From a bacterium (lineage in GTDB: Bacteria > Zhuqueibacterota > Zhuqueibacteria > Zhuqueibacterales > Zhuqueibacteraceae): 35,316 bases of DNA. The notes beneath the pieces are model-generated. The model did not search any database. It was not told where the DNA came from and saw nothing but the letters and a program-made list of their open reading frames with translations. The stretch is from contig JAJVHT010000009.1 of assembly GCA_022072515.1 (NCBI GenBank), positions 9,435 through 44,750 of the forward strand. Reading direction: 5' to 3'. Shown one piece after another: positions 8,764 to 20,120 of this stretch (positions are counted from its first letter, which is position 1; every line of letters begins with the position of its first letter). Both the position numbers and the translations under genes were made by a program.

Positions 8764-10230
8764 TTGGCCACCATCGTTGAATATATTCTCATCGGCTTGG
8801 CTTTGCTTTTGTTGGCCAGCGTCTTCGCCAGTAAAATCACCGATCGTTTCGGCGTGCCCGCGCTGCTGGTGTTTTTGGCGGTGGGCATGCTCGCCGGCTC
8901 GGACGGGCCTGGTGGGATTTATTTTGACGATCCACACATTGCCCAATTTGTCGGCGTGATCGCGCTGGCGCTCATTTTGTTCTATGGAGGGCTGGACACG
9001 GATTGGCAAAGCGTCCGGCCGCTGCTCAAATACGGCGTGACGCTTTCAACACTCGGTGTTTTTCTCACCGCTTTGATTCTGGGCATATTCGCCAAAATTC
9101 TGCTGGGCTTGACGTTTTTGGAAGGCTTGCTGCTCGGTGCCATCGTCTCCTCCACCGACGCGGCGGCAGTATTCTCGATTTTACGCGCGAAGGGCATCAG
9201 CTTGAAGCCGCCACTCAAGCCATTGCTCGAGCTGGAATCCGGCAGCAACGATCCAATGGCAGTCCTTTTGACGATCAGTCTGGTGCAGGTGCTCACACAA
9301 CCCGGGACTGCGATGGTCGATTTCGTCTGGCTCTTCGTCATGCAAATGACGCTCGGCGCAATTTCAGGCTATGGTTTGGGCAAAGGCATGCCGCTGTTGA
9401 TGAATCGCTTGAAATTGGGTTACGAGGGGTTGTATCCCGTACTGACCCTGGCGTTTGCTCTCTTTACATACAGCTTGACGAGCTTGATCGGCGGTAATGG
9501 TTTTCTTGCAGTTTACCTGGCCGGCATCATCATGGGCAACCAGCAGTTCATTCATAAGCGCAGTCTGCTGCATTTTCATGACGGGCTGGCATGGCTCATG
9601 CAAATCGCCCTGTTTCTGACTCTGGGTTTGCTGGTGTTTCCTTCACATCTCATTCCGGTTATCGGCAGCGGCTTGTTGTTGGCAGCTTGTTTGATGTTTA
9701 TCGCACGTCCCATGAGCGTACTGGTCTGCCTGTTACCCGCCACGACATTGCCAATGCGAAAAAAAGCGCTGGTGTCATGGGTGGGCTTGCGCGGAGCGGT
9801 GCCAATTGTGCTGGCCACTTACCCGCTCGTTGCCAAAATTCCCCAGGCAGAATTGATCTTCAATGTGGTGTTCTTCGTCGTGCTCACTTCCGTGTTGTTG
9901 CAAGGCACGTCGATTCCGCTGGTGGCCAGATGGCTGGGCGTCGATGCGCCTCTCGTAACAAAGCGGGTCTATCCCATCGAATACACGCCGGTCAGCGGCC
10001 TAAAAAGCGAGCTGCAAGAGTTGCCCATTCCGCCCGGCTCGAATGTGATTGGTAAGGCGATTGTCGAACTGGGTCTTCCTGCTGGCGTCTTGATCGCGCT
10101 GATGGCCAGAGGCGAGGAGTTCTTGGTGCCGAGCGGAGGAACGACATTGCAGGCCGGCGATGCGTTGTTGATTCTGGCAGACAAGGAGCAATTCGATCGT
10201 CTGCAGTTGCAAATCAACGCGAAGGAATAA
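8764..10230 (+). CDS. CPA1-type K+/Na+:H+ antiporter (CvrA/NhaP2-like) with C-terminal TrkA-C domain
   Basis: TTG start after gggaggt; [66 protein letters not shown] ending [52 protein letters not shown]. Confidence 0.93.
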   Translation: MATIVEYILIGLALLLLASVFASKITDRFGVPALLVFLAVGMLAGSDGPGGIYFDDPHIAQFVGVIALALILFYGGLDTDWQSVRPLLKYGVTLSTLGVFLTALILGIFAKILLGLTFLEGLLLGAIVSSTDAAAVFSILRAKGISLKPPLKPLLELESGSNDPMAVLLTISLVQVLTQPGTAMVDFVWLFVMQMTLGAISGYGLGKGMPLLMNRLKLGYEGLYPVLTLAFALFTYSLTSLIGGNGFLAVYLAGIIMGNQQFIHKRSLLHFHDGLAWLMQIALFLTLGLLVFPSHLIPVIGSGLLLAACLMFIARPMSVLVCLLPATTLPMRKKALVSWVGLRGAVPIVLATYPLVAKIPQAELIFNVVFFVVLTSVLLQGTSIPLVARWLGVDAPLVTKRVYPIEYTPVSGLKSELQELPIPPGSNVIGKAIVELGLPAGVLIALMARGEEFLVPSGGTTLQAGDALLILADKEQFDRLQLQINAKE

Positions 10231-10357
10231 GCGGCGGTCTGCAGCGCCAAGCCTGGGCTTGATACTTTTTCACCTTTTAAAAAATTTTGTGGGGCTAAAT
10301 TAAAAGGAGAGGTGCCATAGACTGTGCGTTTGCAACCTAGCCAACCCAAGGTGAACC

Positions 10358-10822
10358 ATGGACAGATCGCAACTTCTAAAACGGCTTGACAAGGCATGGG
10401 AGGACTTCAAGGAATCGTACGCCGGTCTCTCGAACGCGGAGCTGATGGAGCCTGGTGTTGCCGGCAATTGGTCGGTGCGAGACCTCATCGCGCATGTGAC
10501 TTGGTGGGAAGAGGAGGCACTGAAGCATCTGCCGCTCATTCTCGGTGGTGGCAAGCCGCCGCGATATTCTGTTACGTACGGCGGCATCGACGCCTTCAAC
10601 GCGCAGATGACAGAGCAGAAGAAAAACTTGTCGCTTACTGAGGTGTTGCAGCAGCAGGCCGATACCCACCGCCGGCTCATCGAGTATATCCAAAGCGTAC
10701 CCGAAGAACAATTCACGCAGGAAACACGTTTCCGGCGCCGCATCCGGCTCGATACCTACGGCCATTATCCGAAACACGCGAAGGCGATACGAAAATGGCG
10801 CGAGCAGCGGGCAGCCGGATAA
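10358..10822 (+). CDS. DinB-superfamily (ClbS/DfsB-like) protein
   Basis: MDRSQLLKRLDKAWEDFKESYAGLSNAELMEPGVAGNWSVRDLIAHVTWWEEEAL... typical DinB helix and His pattern. Confidence 0.85.
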   Translation: MDRSQLLKRLDKAWEDFKESYAGLSNAELMEPGVAGNWSVRDLIAHVTWWEEEALKHLPLILGGGKPPRYSVTYGGIDAFNAQMTEQKKNLSLTEVLQQQADTHRRLIEYIQSVPEEQFTQETRFRRRIRLDTYGHYPKHAKAIRKWREQRAAG

Positions 10823-10884
10823 AAAAGTTTTGAGCAGAAACGTGTCTAAATTAGCACTACTATTAATTCAGAGGAGAGCAATTC

Positions 10885-11739
10885 ATGATTCTCGTCACTG
10901 GAAGCACCGGCTTTATCGGCAGTGAAGTGGTGCGATTACTCTCGCAAGTGGATGTGCCGGCACGGGCGCTGGCCCGCAACCCGGACAAGGGGCAGAAGCT
11001 GCCGGGCATAACCTGGGTGGCTGGAGATTTGGCCAAGCCGGAGACGCTGCCAGCCGTGTTTGAAAATTGCACGAAGCTGTTTCTGCTCACCGGCAATGTT
11101 GAGAACGCGGTCGAGTTGCAACACAATGCCATTGTCGCCGCGCGCCAAGCCGGCGTCGAACATGTCGTGAAACTCTCGGCATTCGGTGCCTCGCCCCATT
11201 CAAATTCCCTTATTGGCCGCTGGCATTATCAGATTGAAAAAGAGCTGCAAAAATCCGGATTGGCGTGGACGATGCTCCGGCCGCACCACTTCATGCAGAA
11301 TCTTCTGGCCCAAGCCGAAAATATCATCAAAAACGGTGTGATCTATTCGGCTGCAGGCGAGGGCAAAATTCCATTCATCGACACGCGCGACATTGCTGCG
11401 GTCGCCGCTGTCACGCTTACCCAACCGGAACACATCGGCAAGAAATACGTGATCACGGGCAGCGAGGCGATTTCCTACCGGCAGGTGACGGAAATCATCG
11501 GCGCGGAGATTGGTAGAGAGTTACGTTACATTGACGAATCGTTCGACGAAGCGCGGGCGCGCCTCACCAAAGCCGGCCAACCCTCGTGGTTGATCGAGAG
11601 CTCGCTCGCGTTGGCGGCCTACCAGCGCGCGGGTGGCCCGACGGAGACAATCACCAGCGTCGTGGCGGACCTCACCGGCAAACCGCCGCGCACCTTCGCC
11701 GAATTTGCGCACGATCACGCCGCTGTCTTTCGCGGTTGA
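10885..11739 (+). CDS. NmrA/SDR-family NAD(P)-binding oxidoreductase
   Basis: MILVTGSTGFIGSEVVRLLSQ Rossmann motif; VKLSAFGASPHSNSLIGRWHYQIEKELQKSGLAWTMLRPHHFMQNLL; gaggagagc Shine-Dalgarno. Confidence 0.92.
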   Translation: MILVTGSTGFIGSEVVRLLSQVDVPARALARNPDKGQKLPGITWVAGDLAKPETLPAVFENCTKLFLLTGNVENAVELQHNAIVAARQAGVEHVVKLSAFGASPHSNSLIGRWHYQIEKELQKSGLAWTMLRPHHFMQNLLAQAENIIKNGVIYSAAGEGKIPFIDTRDIAAVAAVTLTQPEHIGKKYVITGSEAISYRQVTEIIGAEIGRELRYIDESFDEARARLTKAGQPSWLIESSLALAAYQRAGGPTETITSVVADLTGKPPRTFAEFAHDHAAVFRG

Positions 11740-11838
11740 GGCGGCCTCTTCGGTGCGCGTATTATGAGTTCGATAGCCTGGAAGAATCTTTGCGTCAATC
11801 GCTTCGTCGTCTTCGCATTCTTCGCGCCGCCATTGCAT

Positions 11839-12900
11839 TCAAGCCGGTGCTGGTTTTTTCTCGCGCGCCGGGGCAACAACGGTGCGCCAAAGATGGCGAA
11901 CCAATCCAAAGAAAGTTGCCAGCCAGGCCGCGAGGGCGAGGTACACGAAATAACGCGGCACCATGAGCAGAAAAGGCAAGTCGAGCGCGTGTGCCAATCG
12001 AAAGGTGCAAACGGTGTACATGCCGAGGGGAAAGACCATGCCCCAATATTGCGGATCATAAGTCAACGGAAACCGCTCGTAGAGATGGCGCCAAATTCCC
12101 AGGATCAAAAGTAATGGAATCCACCACGTGCCGGCGACCCAAAAGAAAAGGGTGAAGCCTTTTAAAAACGGCAACAGTTCCTGCAAGAGCGGCAATCGCG
12201 CGGCGTTGAGAATAAGCGTGGCGCCGGCGAGGGTGGTAATCGCCACCGCGCCCATGTTGATCCAATACGGCGGCGTCAGGCTGGCGGAGCTAATCTGCAA
12301 AAAAGTGAAGCGATAAAAAATCAACGTGATGATGCTCAAATAGAGCATGCAGCCGAGCAGATACATGCAAAGCGCAAAGAAGAGCAAAGGCTCGCGCCCC
12401 TCGCCGCGCGGCGCGGCCAGCAGCGTTCCGAGAACGGAAAGCGATTGCGTGGCGACGGTGGCGATCAGCCACGCGCCGTTGATGCCGGCTTCGAGCGTGG
12501 GTTTCTCTTTGCGGATGACGACAGCGGTGAAAAAAGTGTACATCACGAGCAACCACAAGACCAAGCCGAGCAGCCACAGTCCGGCCGCGAGGCGATAATT
12601 TTCCAGTTGCACCACCATCTGCGTGCCGAGCACGCACGTGCCGGCGACCAACGTGAAAAAGCCCGGGCCGCGGGCGTGATCCTTCAGATCCGCAAGCAGC
12701 CGCGGAAAATGGAACATCACGCGCACCAGTGTCAACCCCCACAGCACGAGATAAAAGATCAGATTGAGAAAGAGCAGGCTGCGCGCCATGACGTGCATGC
12801 CCAACAAATGTGCGGCAATGGAAACGATGCCGGTGGCCATCACCAGCGCGAAGTAACCCGGGAACAATTCTGCCGCGGCCTGCTTGATCACTGTTTTCAA
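11839..12900 (-). CDS. TDT family (TehA/SLAC1-like) anion channel/transporter
   Basis: 353 aa, about 10 TM segments; FPGYFALVMATGIVSIAAHLLG...GTWWIPLLLILGIWRHLYERFPLTYDPQYWGMVFPLGMYTVCTFRLA is characteristic of the C4-dicarboxylate/SLAC1 family. Confidence 0.9.
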   Translation of the reverse strand: MKTVIKQAAAELFPGYFALVMATGIVSIAAHLLGMHVMARSLLFLNLIFYLVLWGLTLVRVMFHFPRLLADLKDHARGPGFFTLVAGTCVLGTQMVVQLENYRLAAGLWLLGLVLWLLVMYTFFTAVVIRKEKPTLEAGINGAWLIATVATQSLSVLGTLLAAPRGEGREPLLFFALCMYLLGCMLYLSIITLIFYRFTFLQISSASLTPPYWINMGAVAITTLAGATLILNAARLPLLQELLPFLKGFTLFFWVAGTWWIPLLLILGIWRHLYERFPLTYDPQYWGMVFPLGMYTVCTFRLAHALDLPFLLMVPRYFVYLALAAWLATFFGLVRHLWRTVVAPAREKKPAPA

Positions 12901-12903
12901 TAT

Positions 12904-13131
12904 TCACCTCTCGAGAGCATAAAGATACCAGAGCAAACCCGCATTCAAAGCGAGACATGCGAGGCTGACCAGCGCTGCGGGCCAGAGAATGGTTTCGTCG
13001 CCGCTGAGATAGGCGTGCATGGTGGCGGTGAACAGCCACAGTTGCAGAACGACCATGATCAGCACGAAGCAGAGAATGCCCATGACGATCATCAGGCGCT
13101 GCGAGCGCGCGAAATGCGAGCGTCCGATCAT
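12904..13131 (-). CDS. Small 2-TM membrane protein (75 aa; possibly DUF6755-like)
   Basis: MIGRSHFARSQRLMIVMGILCFVLIMVVLQLWLFTATMHAYLSGDETILWPAALVSLACLALNAGLLWYLYALER; overlaps the Rieske stop by 4 nt and ends 3 nt before the TDT start. Confidence 0.75.
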   Translation of the reverse strand: MIGRSHFARSQRLMIVMGILCFVLIMVVLQLWLFTATMHAYLSGDETILWPAALVSLACLALNAGLLWYLYALER

Positions 13132-13673
13132 ATTGTTTCCTCCCAGCCGATGGCGCAAACCGTGTCGCGGCGGATTTCCAATTTGACGCGCGGCAGCATC
13201 CGGCGCGGCGGACCTGCCACGGGCTGGCCGGTGGCGAGATCGAACACGCCTTCGTGGCATGGGCAATACAATCTTCCGGCCTCAGGTTGAGCAATGACCG
13301 GACAGGTGAGATGCGTGCATTGTTGGCTGTACGCGACGAAGCGATCGGCGTCCAAACGAATGAGTACGCACGGCGTGTGTTTTTGGGGATAGTTGAACAC
13401 CCGGCTACCGCCAACCGGAATCTCGTCGACGCGGGCGATTTCAAAGAGCGACGGGTTTTGTTTGCGCTTGCGAAAGAAATTCTGCAGCAGGATCCAAAAC
13501 TGTCCAACCACGAAAGCCAGACTGGTGAGCACCATGAATTTGGTGAAGTCGCGGCGCGCGATGTAATTGTCCTGCGGCCAGTCAATCGGAAAATCCCGGC
13601 GCCAGCGCGGCTGCTCGGCCTCCGGCTTGCCGTCCGGTGGAATCGTTATTTGCTCACGATCTTGTGAGGGCAT
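13128..13673 (-). CDS. Rieske [2Fe-2S] protein with Tat-type N-terminal signal anchor
   Basis: CTHLTCPV...CPCHEGVFD Rieske ligands; ARRDFTKFMVLTSLAFVVGQFWILL fits RRxFxK plus a hydrophobic segment. Confidence 0.9.
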   Translation of the reverse strand: MPSQDREQITIPPDGKPEAEQPRWRRDFPIDWPQDNYIARRDFTKFMVLTSLAFVVGQFWILLQNFFRKRKQNPSLFEIARVDEIPVGGSRVFNYPQKHTPCVLIRLDADRFVAYSQQCTHLTCPVIAQPEAGRLYCPCHEGVFDLATGQPVAGPPRRMLPRVKLEIRRDTVCAIGWEETI

Positions 13674-13725
13674 TGGCTTTCCTCTCAAAATTCATATCGG
13701 TTTCTATATTCAGAACCATAGATTT

Positions 13726-13788
13726 TGTAGTCCCTGCCCCTTGTGGGCAGCTCTCGTAAACAGCGCCCCACAAGGGGGCGAGACTACA
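13726..13788. repeat. Long imperfect inverted repeat (27-nt arms) between the Rieske and 4Fe-4S genes
   Basis: tgtagtccctgccccttgtgggcagct ... agcgccccacaagggggcgagactaca. Confidence 0.8.
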
Positions 13789-13808
13789 GAAATTAACATA
13801 ACAGTGCG

Positions 13809-14435
13809 CTATATTTCCAGAAGCATTTCCTCCAAAATGTTTTGGCCGATGGTGGGTTGATACATGGCGGCGGTGATGTCCACGGCATCCGCCGGCGTAT
13901 CTTTGGGCGCCAGCATTTTCACTTTGGTGGTGATGATTTGCCCGCCGAATTGAAAGCGGTTCACCGGCTTGGAGCGCGGCCGCAGCCTTTCGATTTCTTC
14001 ACGCGTGCCGAAAAACAGCGCCTGGCTGGGACAAACCGAGGCGCACATCGGTTTCAGTCCGACCGAGGTGCGATCATAACACATATCGCATTTCATCATC
14101 AGATTCATCGGCGTGTTCATCTTGGGTACGCCGAAGGGGCAGGCCAGCACGCAATTGTTGCAGGCGATGCAGCGCGGCTTGCGCGCGGTTTGCACGACAC
14201 CGTCTTCCGTCTTTTTGATGGCGTCCGCCGGACAAACTTCCGCGCAGGTGGGCGAGTCGCAGTGCATGCAGATAACCGGCACGGTTTGCGTGGAGTTGGC
14301 GCGGTCGAGATAATCGAGCTGGATCATGGACTGGCCTTTGTGCGTGTCGCACTCCGTGCATGCCTGCACGCACGCCTGGCAGCCGATGCAGCGGCCGAGG
14401 TCGATGAAGAATTCCATTCGTTGGGGAACGGGCAC
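13809..14435 (-). CDS. 4Fe-4S dicluster (four-cluster) electron transfer subunit, DmsB/NrfC/NarH-like
   Basis: [68 protein letters not shown]. Confidence 0.93.
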   Translation of the reverse strand: MPVPQRMEFFIDLGRCIGCQACVQACTECDTHKGQSMIQLDYLDRANSTQTVPVICMHCDSPTCAEVCPADAIKKTEDGVVQTARKPRCIACNNCVLACPFGVPKMNTPMNLMMKCDMCYDRTSVGLKPMCASVCPSQALFFGTREEIERLRPRSKPVNRFQFGGQIITTKVKMLAPKDTPADAVDITAAMYQPTIGQNILEEMLLEI

Positions 14436-14555
14436 GAATCCTCCTTTCGTCGAAGAGAATAAAGAAAAAACGACTATACTTCATTTGGTGCAGGTACAAA
14501 CCAACGCCAATAAGCTGCAACTCAAAAAAAATAATCGCTCACGGAATTGGAACAG

Positions 14556-14590
14556 CTCACGGAATCAATTTTCAGAAAATTTTCCGTGAG
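14556..14590. repeat. Intercistronic stem-loop with related half-site
   Basis: ctcacggaatcaattttcagaaaattttccgtgag; an extra direct copy of ctcacggaatt lies at 14538-14548. Confidence 0.65.
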
Positions 14591-14614
14591 AGTTCTTTTC
14601 GTGACCCCAATTTT

Positions 14615-16843
<2,229 letters not shown>

Positions 16844-16902
16844 TATTTCGTTCTCGAGAAGATATAAAAACGCACGCAGAAGACGCAGCAAGATATTTTT
16901 TA

Positions 16903-16948
16903 CAAGATGATTATGACAAAATAATTAAAAAGCTTTTCAATCATCTTG
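16903..16948. repeat. Inverted repeat caagatgatt / aatcatcttg with derived copies
   Basis: Perfect 10-bp arms 16903-16912 and 16939-16948, followed by the related unit ccacaatgatcttgcc. Confidence 0.65.
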
Positions 16949-16989
16949 CCACAATGATCTTGCCTATTCAAAAATCGACGCCAATTTCC

Positions 16990-17019
16990 ATTCGCGTGGA
17001 TTCGCGTTAATTCGCGGTT
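16990..17019. repeat. 10-bp tandem repeat, 3 units
   Basis: attcgcgtgg attcgcgtta attcgcggtt. Confidence 0.8.
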
Positions 17020-17022
17020 AAC

Positions 17023-18168
17023 CTAAGCATGAAAATTATTTTTGTCTTCTTGCCCCAACGGCCCTTCGCCAATCGCCGGATTGACGTAAGCCGGCGGCGA
17101 GGGCGGCGCAACACCGAGATCAACGCCGCCGCGCCGGCCCTGCCATAGTTTTCCCTGCGCCAAGGCAAATAGGACGCGGCGGCAGGGCGGGCAAATCCAT
17201 TGATAATGCTCGACGCCCGGCGCGTTGATTTCGTAACGATAACCCAACTCCGCCTCGACGCGGATTAAATCCTCGACGTGCATGCGCGAGGTGAACGGCT
17301 GCTGACAGCGGCGGCAGATGGCAGCTTCTTCGTGCTGGCCGACGTCTTTGTAGAACCGCACGCCAAGCTGCGCCGGCCGCTGAAAGATGTGAAAAAATTT
17401 TCCAAACGGCAGCCACAAAAAAGTAAAAATTACCGTAATCGCATGTACGATGGCGAGAAAATCGTAGGCATAACCTTTCATCCACGTGTAACTCGCGGTG
17501 AGCATGAGGCCGGTGAGGCTGACGCTAAACAGCAAAATCAGCGGCAGAAAATCTTCGGCAAACAACTGCAGCGCCACGGCGCCTTCTTCGCGCATGCGCC
17601 GGCGCATCGCCAGCATCACGCCGGCGATGACCAAAAATGAGGCCCACACCAGTCCGTGAAAAATCACAAAACCGAAAATGGAGCCGCTGGGAAAGGAAAA
17701 CGTGGGAAATCCAAAGAAGAAAACACGGTACCATTCCGGCCGCTCGGGCAGCGATTCGAAATGCAACCAGCCAAAAACCAGAGGGAAGGTGATGGCAACG
17801 GCGAGGATGCATCCCCACATGATCAGCCAATGCGTCAGTCCGCGCAGGCGGTCGCGTGACCAGATGAACCGGTTCAACACGATGTCATTGAAAATGTGCT
17901 TGAACCAATTGCCGATATTCCGCGCGCGATAACCGCGCTTGAAGAAGACTTGCCAGCCGCGTTTCCAATACAGCGCCGTCGGCGGCCGTTGCAGCCACAT
18001 GGCGTAGCGATACGTCAGCCCAAACGTGGCAAACAAGACGGCGAAGGTGTACGCCACCAGCGCCGCGTCAAAATGCGATAAATTGCGCGAGCCCAGCACG
18101 ATCAGACTCGCCAGCAACAGAGTAACCACCACACCCCACGCAGCGGCTTTAACAACTTCGCGCCTCAT
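17023..18168 (-). CDS. NarI/HdrE/QrcC-like membrane b-type cytochrome-like subunit with C-terminal four-Cys (CxxC...CxxC) domain
   Basis: [18 protein letters not shown]... multi-TM with conserved His ([46 protein letters not shown]); C-terminal ICRRCQQPF...[14 protein letters not shown] before ATG at 18168. Confidence 0.82.
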   Translation of the reverse strand: MRREVVKAAAWGVVVTLLLASLIVLGSRNLSHFDAALVAYTFAVLFATFGLTYRYAMWLQRPPTALYWKRGWQVFFKRGYRARNIGNWFKHIFNDIVLNRFIWSRDRLRGLTHWLIMWGCILAVAITFPLVFGWLHFESLPERPEWYRVFFFGFPTFSFPSGSIFGFVIFHGLVWASFLVIAGVMLAMRRRMREEGAVALQLFAEDFLPLILLFSVSLTGLMLTASYTWMKGYAYDFLAIVHAITVIFTFLWLPFGKFFHIFQRPAQLGVRFYKDVGQHEEAAICRRCQQPFTSRMHVEDLIRVEAELGYRYEINAPGVEHYQWICPPCRRVLFALAQGKLWQGRRGGVDLGVAPPSPPAYVNPAIGEGPLGQEDKNNFHA

Positions 18169-18252
18169 GACATCCTCTTTCCTGTTTTGAAGAAGGGCGC
18201 GCGGACATTTTTGTCCGCGCTGCACAGCTACCTCGTGATTGGAGATTTTTAT

Positions 18253-18281
18253 ATTCTAATGCAATGAGATGAGCAAAACAA
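18253..18281 (-). promoter_or_regulatory. Candidate sigma70-type promoter TTGTTT-N17-TAGAAT for the respiratory operon
   Basis: Minus strand ttgttt tgctcatctcattgcat tagaat; conserved in the duplicate at 1791-1819. Confidence 0.6.
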
Positions 18282-18399
18282 GAAAAAAATTCGGTGACGC
18301 GGTCATTCGGCGCGCCGCCGGGGGCCGTGTGAAGGCTCGTGCCGGTAAGTGAGGCCTTGCGGTGAGAACAGTTTGTGGTGGGCCGGGGTGATCGTCGCC

Positions 18400-18999
18400 T
18401 CAGTGAATGTTTTTCTGTGGCGGAGGTGTGAGATATTTAACCAGCCGGACTTGCATGCCCTTGCCATTTCCGCCGTCGAACTGGACTTCGTCCATCAGCA
18501 TCTTCATCATAAGAATTCCTCGCCCACCGTTTTGGCGCTTGAAGAGGGCCACCTGGGCATTTTGCCCGTCAAGTTTTTGGGGATCGAAGCCCTGGCCTTG
18601 ATCTTTCACCAGCGCCGTCAGTTTGTGTTTGTCGATTTTGATCTGCAGACGAAGCGGCTTGGCGGCGTTATTCTGGTGGGCATGCTTAATGGCGTTGACA
18701 CTGGCTTCCTCGACCGCCATCTCAATTTCCATCACCGCCATTTCGTTTAAGCCGATTTTTTGAGCAATCTGGGAAACAAAGTTACGGATCAACTCCAGGT
18801 TTTCAGTGTGGCTCGGAGTTGTCAGCTCGTAAACTTGCTCGGCTTTGGCCAAACCCGCCGATGCTTTAGAATTGCGTCTGGGCATACTCTCAAAAATTTC
18901 TGTCGCTAGGTGATTCGCCTCCACGGCGAGAGTCTGGAATCTGTATGGCAACATCGCTTCTTCCTTAAGTTTTAACTCGGCGGAGTTTAAAGATGCCAT
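18400..18999 (-). CDS. RsbW-like anti-sigma factor / HATPase_c_2 serine kinase domain protein
   Basis: ELIRNFVSQIAQKIGLNEMAVMEIEMAVEEASVNAIKHAHQNN...VKDQGQGFDPQKL...GGRGILMMKMLMDEVQFDGGNGKGMQVRLVKYL. Confidence 0.9.
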   Translation of the reverse strand: MASLNSAELKLKEEAMLPYRFQTLAVEANHLATEIFESMPRRNSKASAGLAKAEQVYELTTPSHTENLELIRNFVSQIAQKIGLNEMAVMEIEMAVEEASVNAIKHAHQNNAAKPLRLQIKIDKHKLTALVKDQGQGFDPQKLDGQNAQVALFKRQNGGRGILMMKMLMDEVQFDGGNGKGMQVRLVKYLTPPPQKNIH

Positions 19000-19351
19000 A
19001 TCTTTATTATCCGCCGGGTTTCAATCTTACGTGTTACCAAAACCATACCAGTTTTCCCACCTTCAGCGCGATTTTTTGTAGCGTGGCGCAATCTCGGAAT
19101 TTATTAGGCCTTTGAAAACATTTATCCGGCCGGTCTGAAAAATACCGCTAACTCAAATAATTTGAGCGGTGAATTTTTCCCCGGTGGTTCAAATTTCTCC
19201 GACGACACCTGATACTTTCAAACTATCTTTTGTCGATCACGCCTGAAGCAAGAACATATTTTGGGGCATTTCCATTGATTTTCCTGGAAAAATCGGTCAT
19301 TTGCCCCACCTTTTCATTCACGGCGGTAAGGAATTTTTTGCTGTAGGCTCG

Positions 19352-19366
19352 TGGAATGGCTTTTGC
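19352..19366 (+). promoter_or_regulatory. Candidate sigma54 (-24/-12) promoter upstream of the DksA-led cluster
   Basis: TGGaatggcttTTGC: TGG-N8-TTGC spacing matches TGGCAC-N5-TTGC, although CAC is not conserved. Confidence 0.35.
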
Positions 19367-19488
19367 CTAATTAACGAGTGTAGGGATTGATTCTTTCGAC
19401 AATAACACAGAAAGGCAGGCGGGTTGGCGATCGCGGCGTTGAAGAAGAATCGTGAAAACCAATTTGTAAAATCAATGCGGTGCAATCC

Positions 19489-19929
19489 ATGAACGCAAAA
19501 AAATTGAACTATTTCAAGCAGCTTCTCCTCGAGAAACGCCGCGAAGCGATTCGTGACGAAGGGATTTGGCTGGCGCTCAACGCCGAACATCTCGGTAAAA
19601 TGGTAAAAACCGGAGGCACGGATCGCATTACCAATCTGGCCGAAGTGGGAAGCGACACGTTGCTACTGGAAGAGAACTCCTATTTTGACGAAAGAAACAG
19701 CAAATACCTGCAGCATCTCGATGCGGCGTTGGCGCGTATTGAAGAGGGAAGTTACGGCTACTGTCTTGAATGTGGTAATAAGATTCCCCTGCAACGGTTA
19801 GAAGCCGTGCCGCATACCCGCTACTGTTTGGCGTGCAAACGCCAAGGGGAAAATAGTGAATCATCCCTCTCACCACTAAAAAAGGAGAACGAATCATGGT
19901 GGCCAAATGCAGCTTTTGCGATGAATTGA
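19489..19929 (+). CDS. TraR/DksA-family C4 zinc-finger regulator
   Basis: MNAKKLNYFKQLLLEKRREAIRDEG...LDAALARIEEGSYGYCLECGNKIPLQRLEAVPHTRYCLACKRQ. Confidence 0.92.
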   Translation: MNAKKLNYFKQLLLEKRREAIRDEGIWLALNAEHLGKMVKTGGTDRITNLAEVGSDTLLLEENSYFDERNSKYLQHLDAALARIEEGSYGYCLECGNKIPLQRLEAVPHTRYCLACKRQGENSESSLSPLKKENESWWPNAAFAMN

Positions 19930-20078
19930 TCACCGCCGAAAACCAGGGCCAATTCTTCCCGGAAGACGACAGTTACATCTGCGTGGTTTGCCAGAAGGAA
20001 CACCAACAAGCTCTCGAAAAAATTGAACATCATTCACACCGGGAATCAACAGCCGCTGACCAGAGGGCTGTCGCGTAA
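19896..20078 (+). CDS. Small zinc-ribbon-like protein (60 aa)
   Basis: MVAKCSFCDELITAENQGQFFPEDDSYICVVCQKEHQQAL; CxxC...CxxC; aaaaaaggagaacg Shine-Dalgarno. Confidence 0.75.
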   Translation: MVAKCSFCDELITAENQGQFFPEDDSYICVVCQKEHQQALEKIEHHSHRESTAADQRAVA

Positions 20079-20120
20079 AACGGTGTCATTGAATCAAATC
20101 AAGCAACAGGAGAGTTAAAC

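Noticed and set aside
12290-13585. 431-aa minus-strand ORF overlapping the TDT, 75-aa and Rieske genes
   Set aside because: Out of frame with three well-supported genes; Arg/Ser/His-rich translation without domains.
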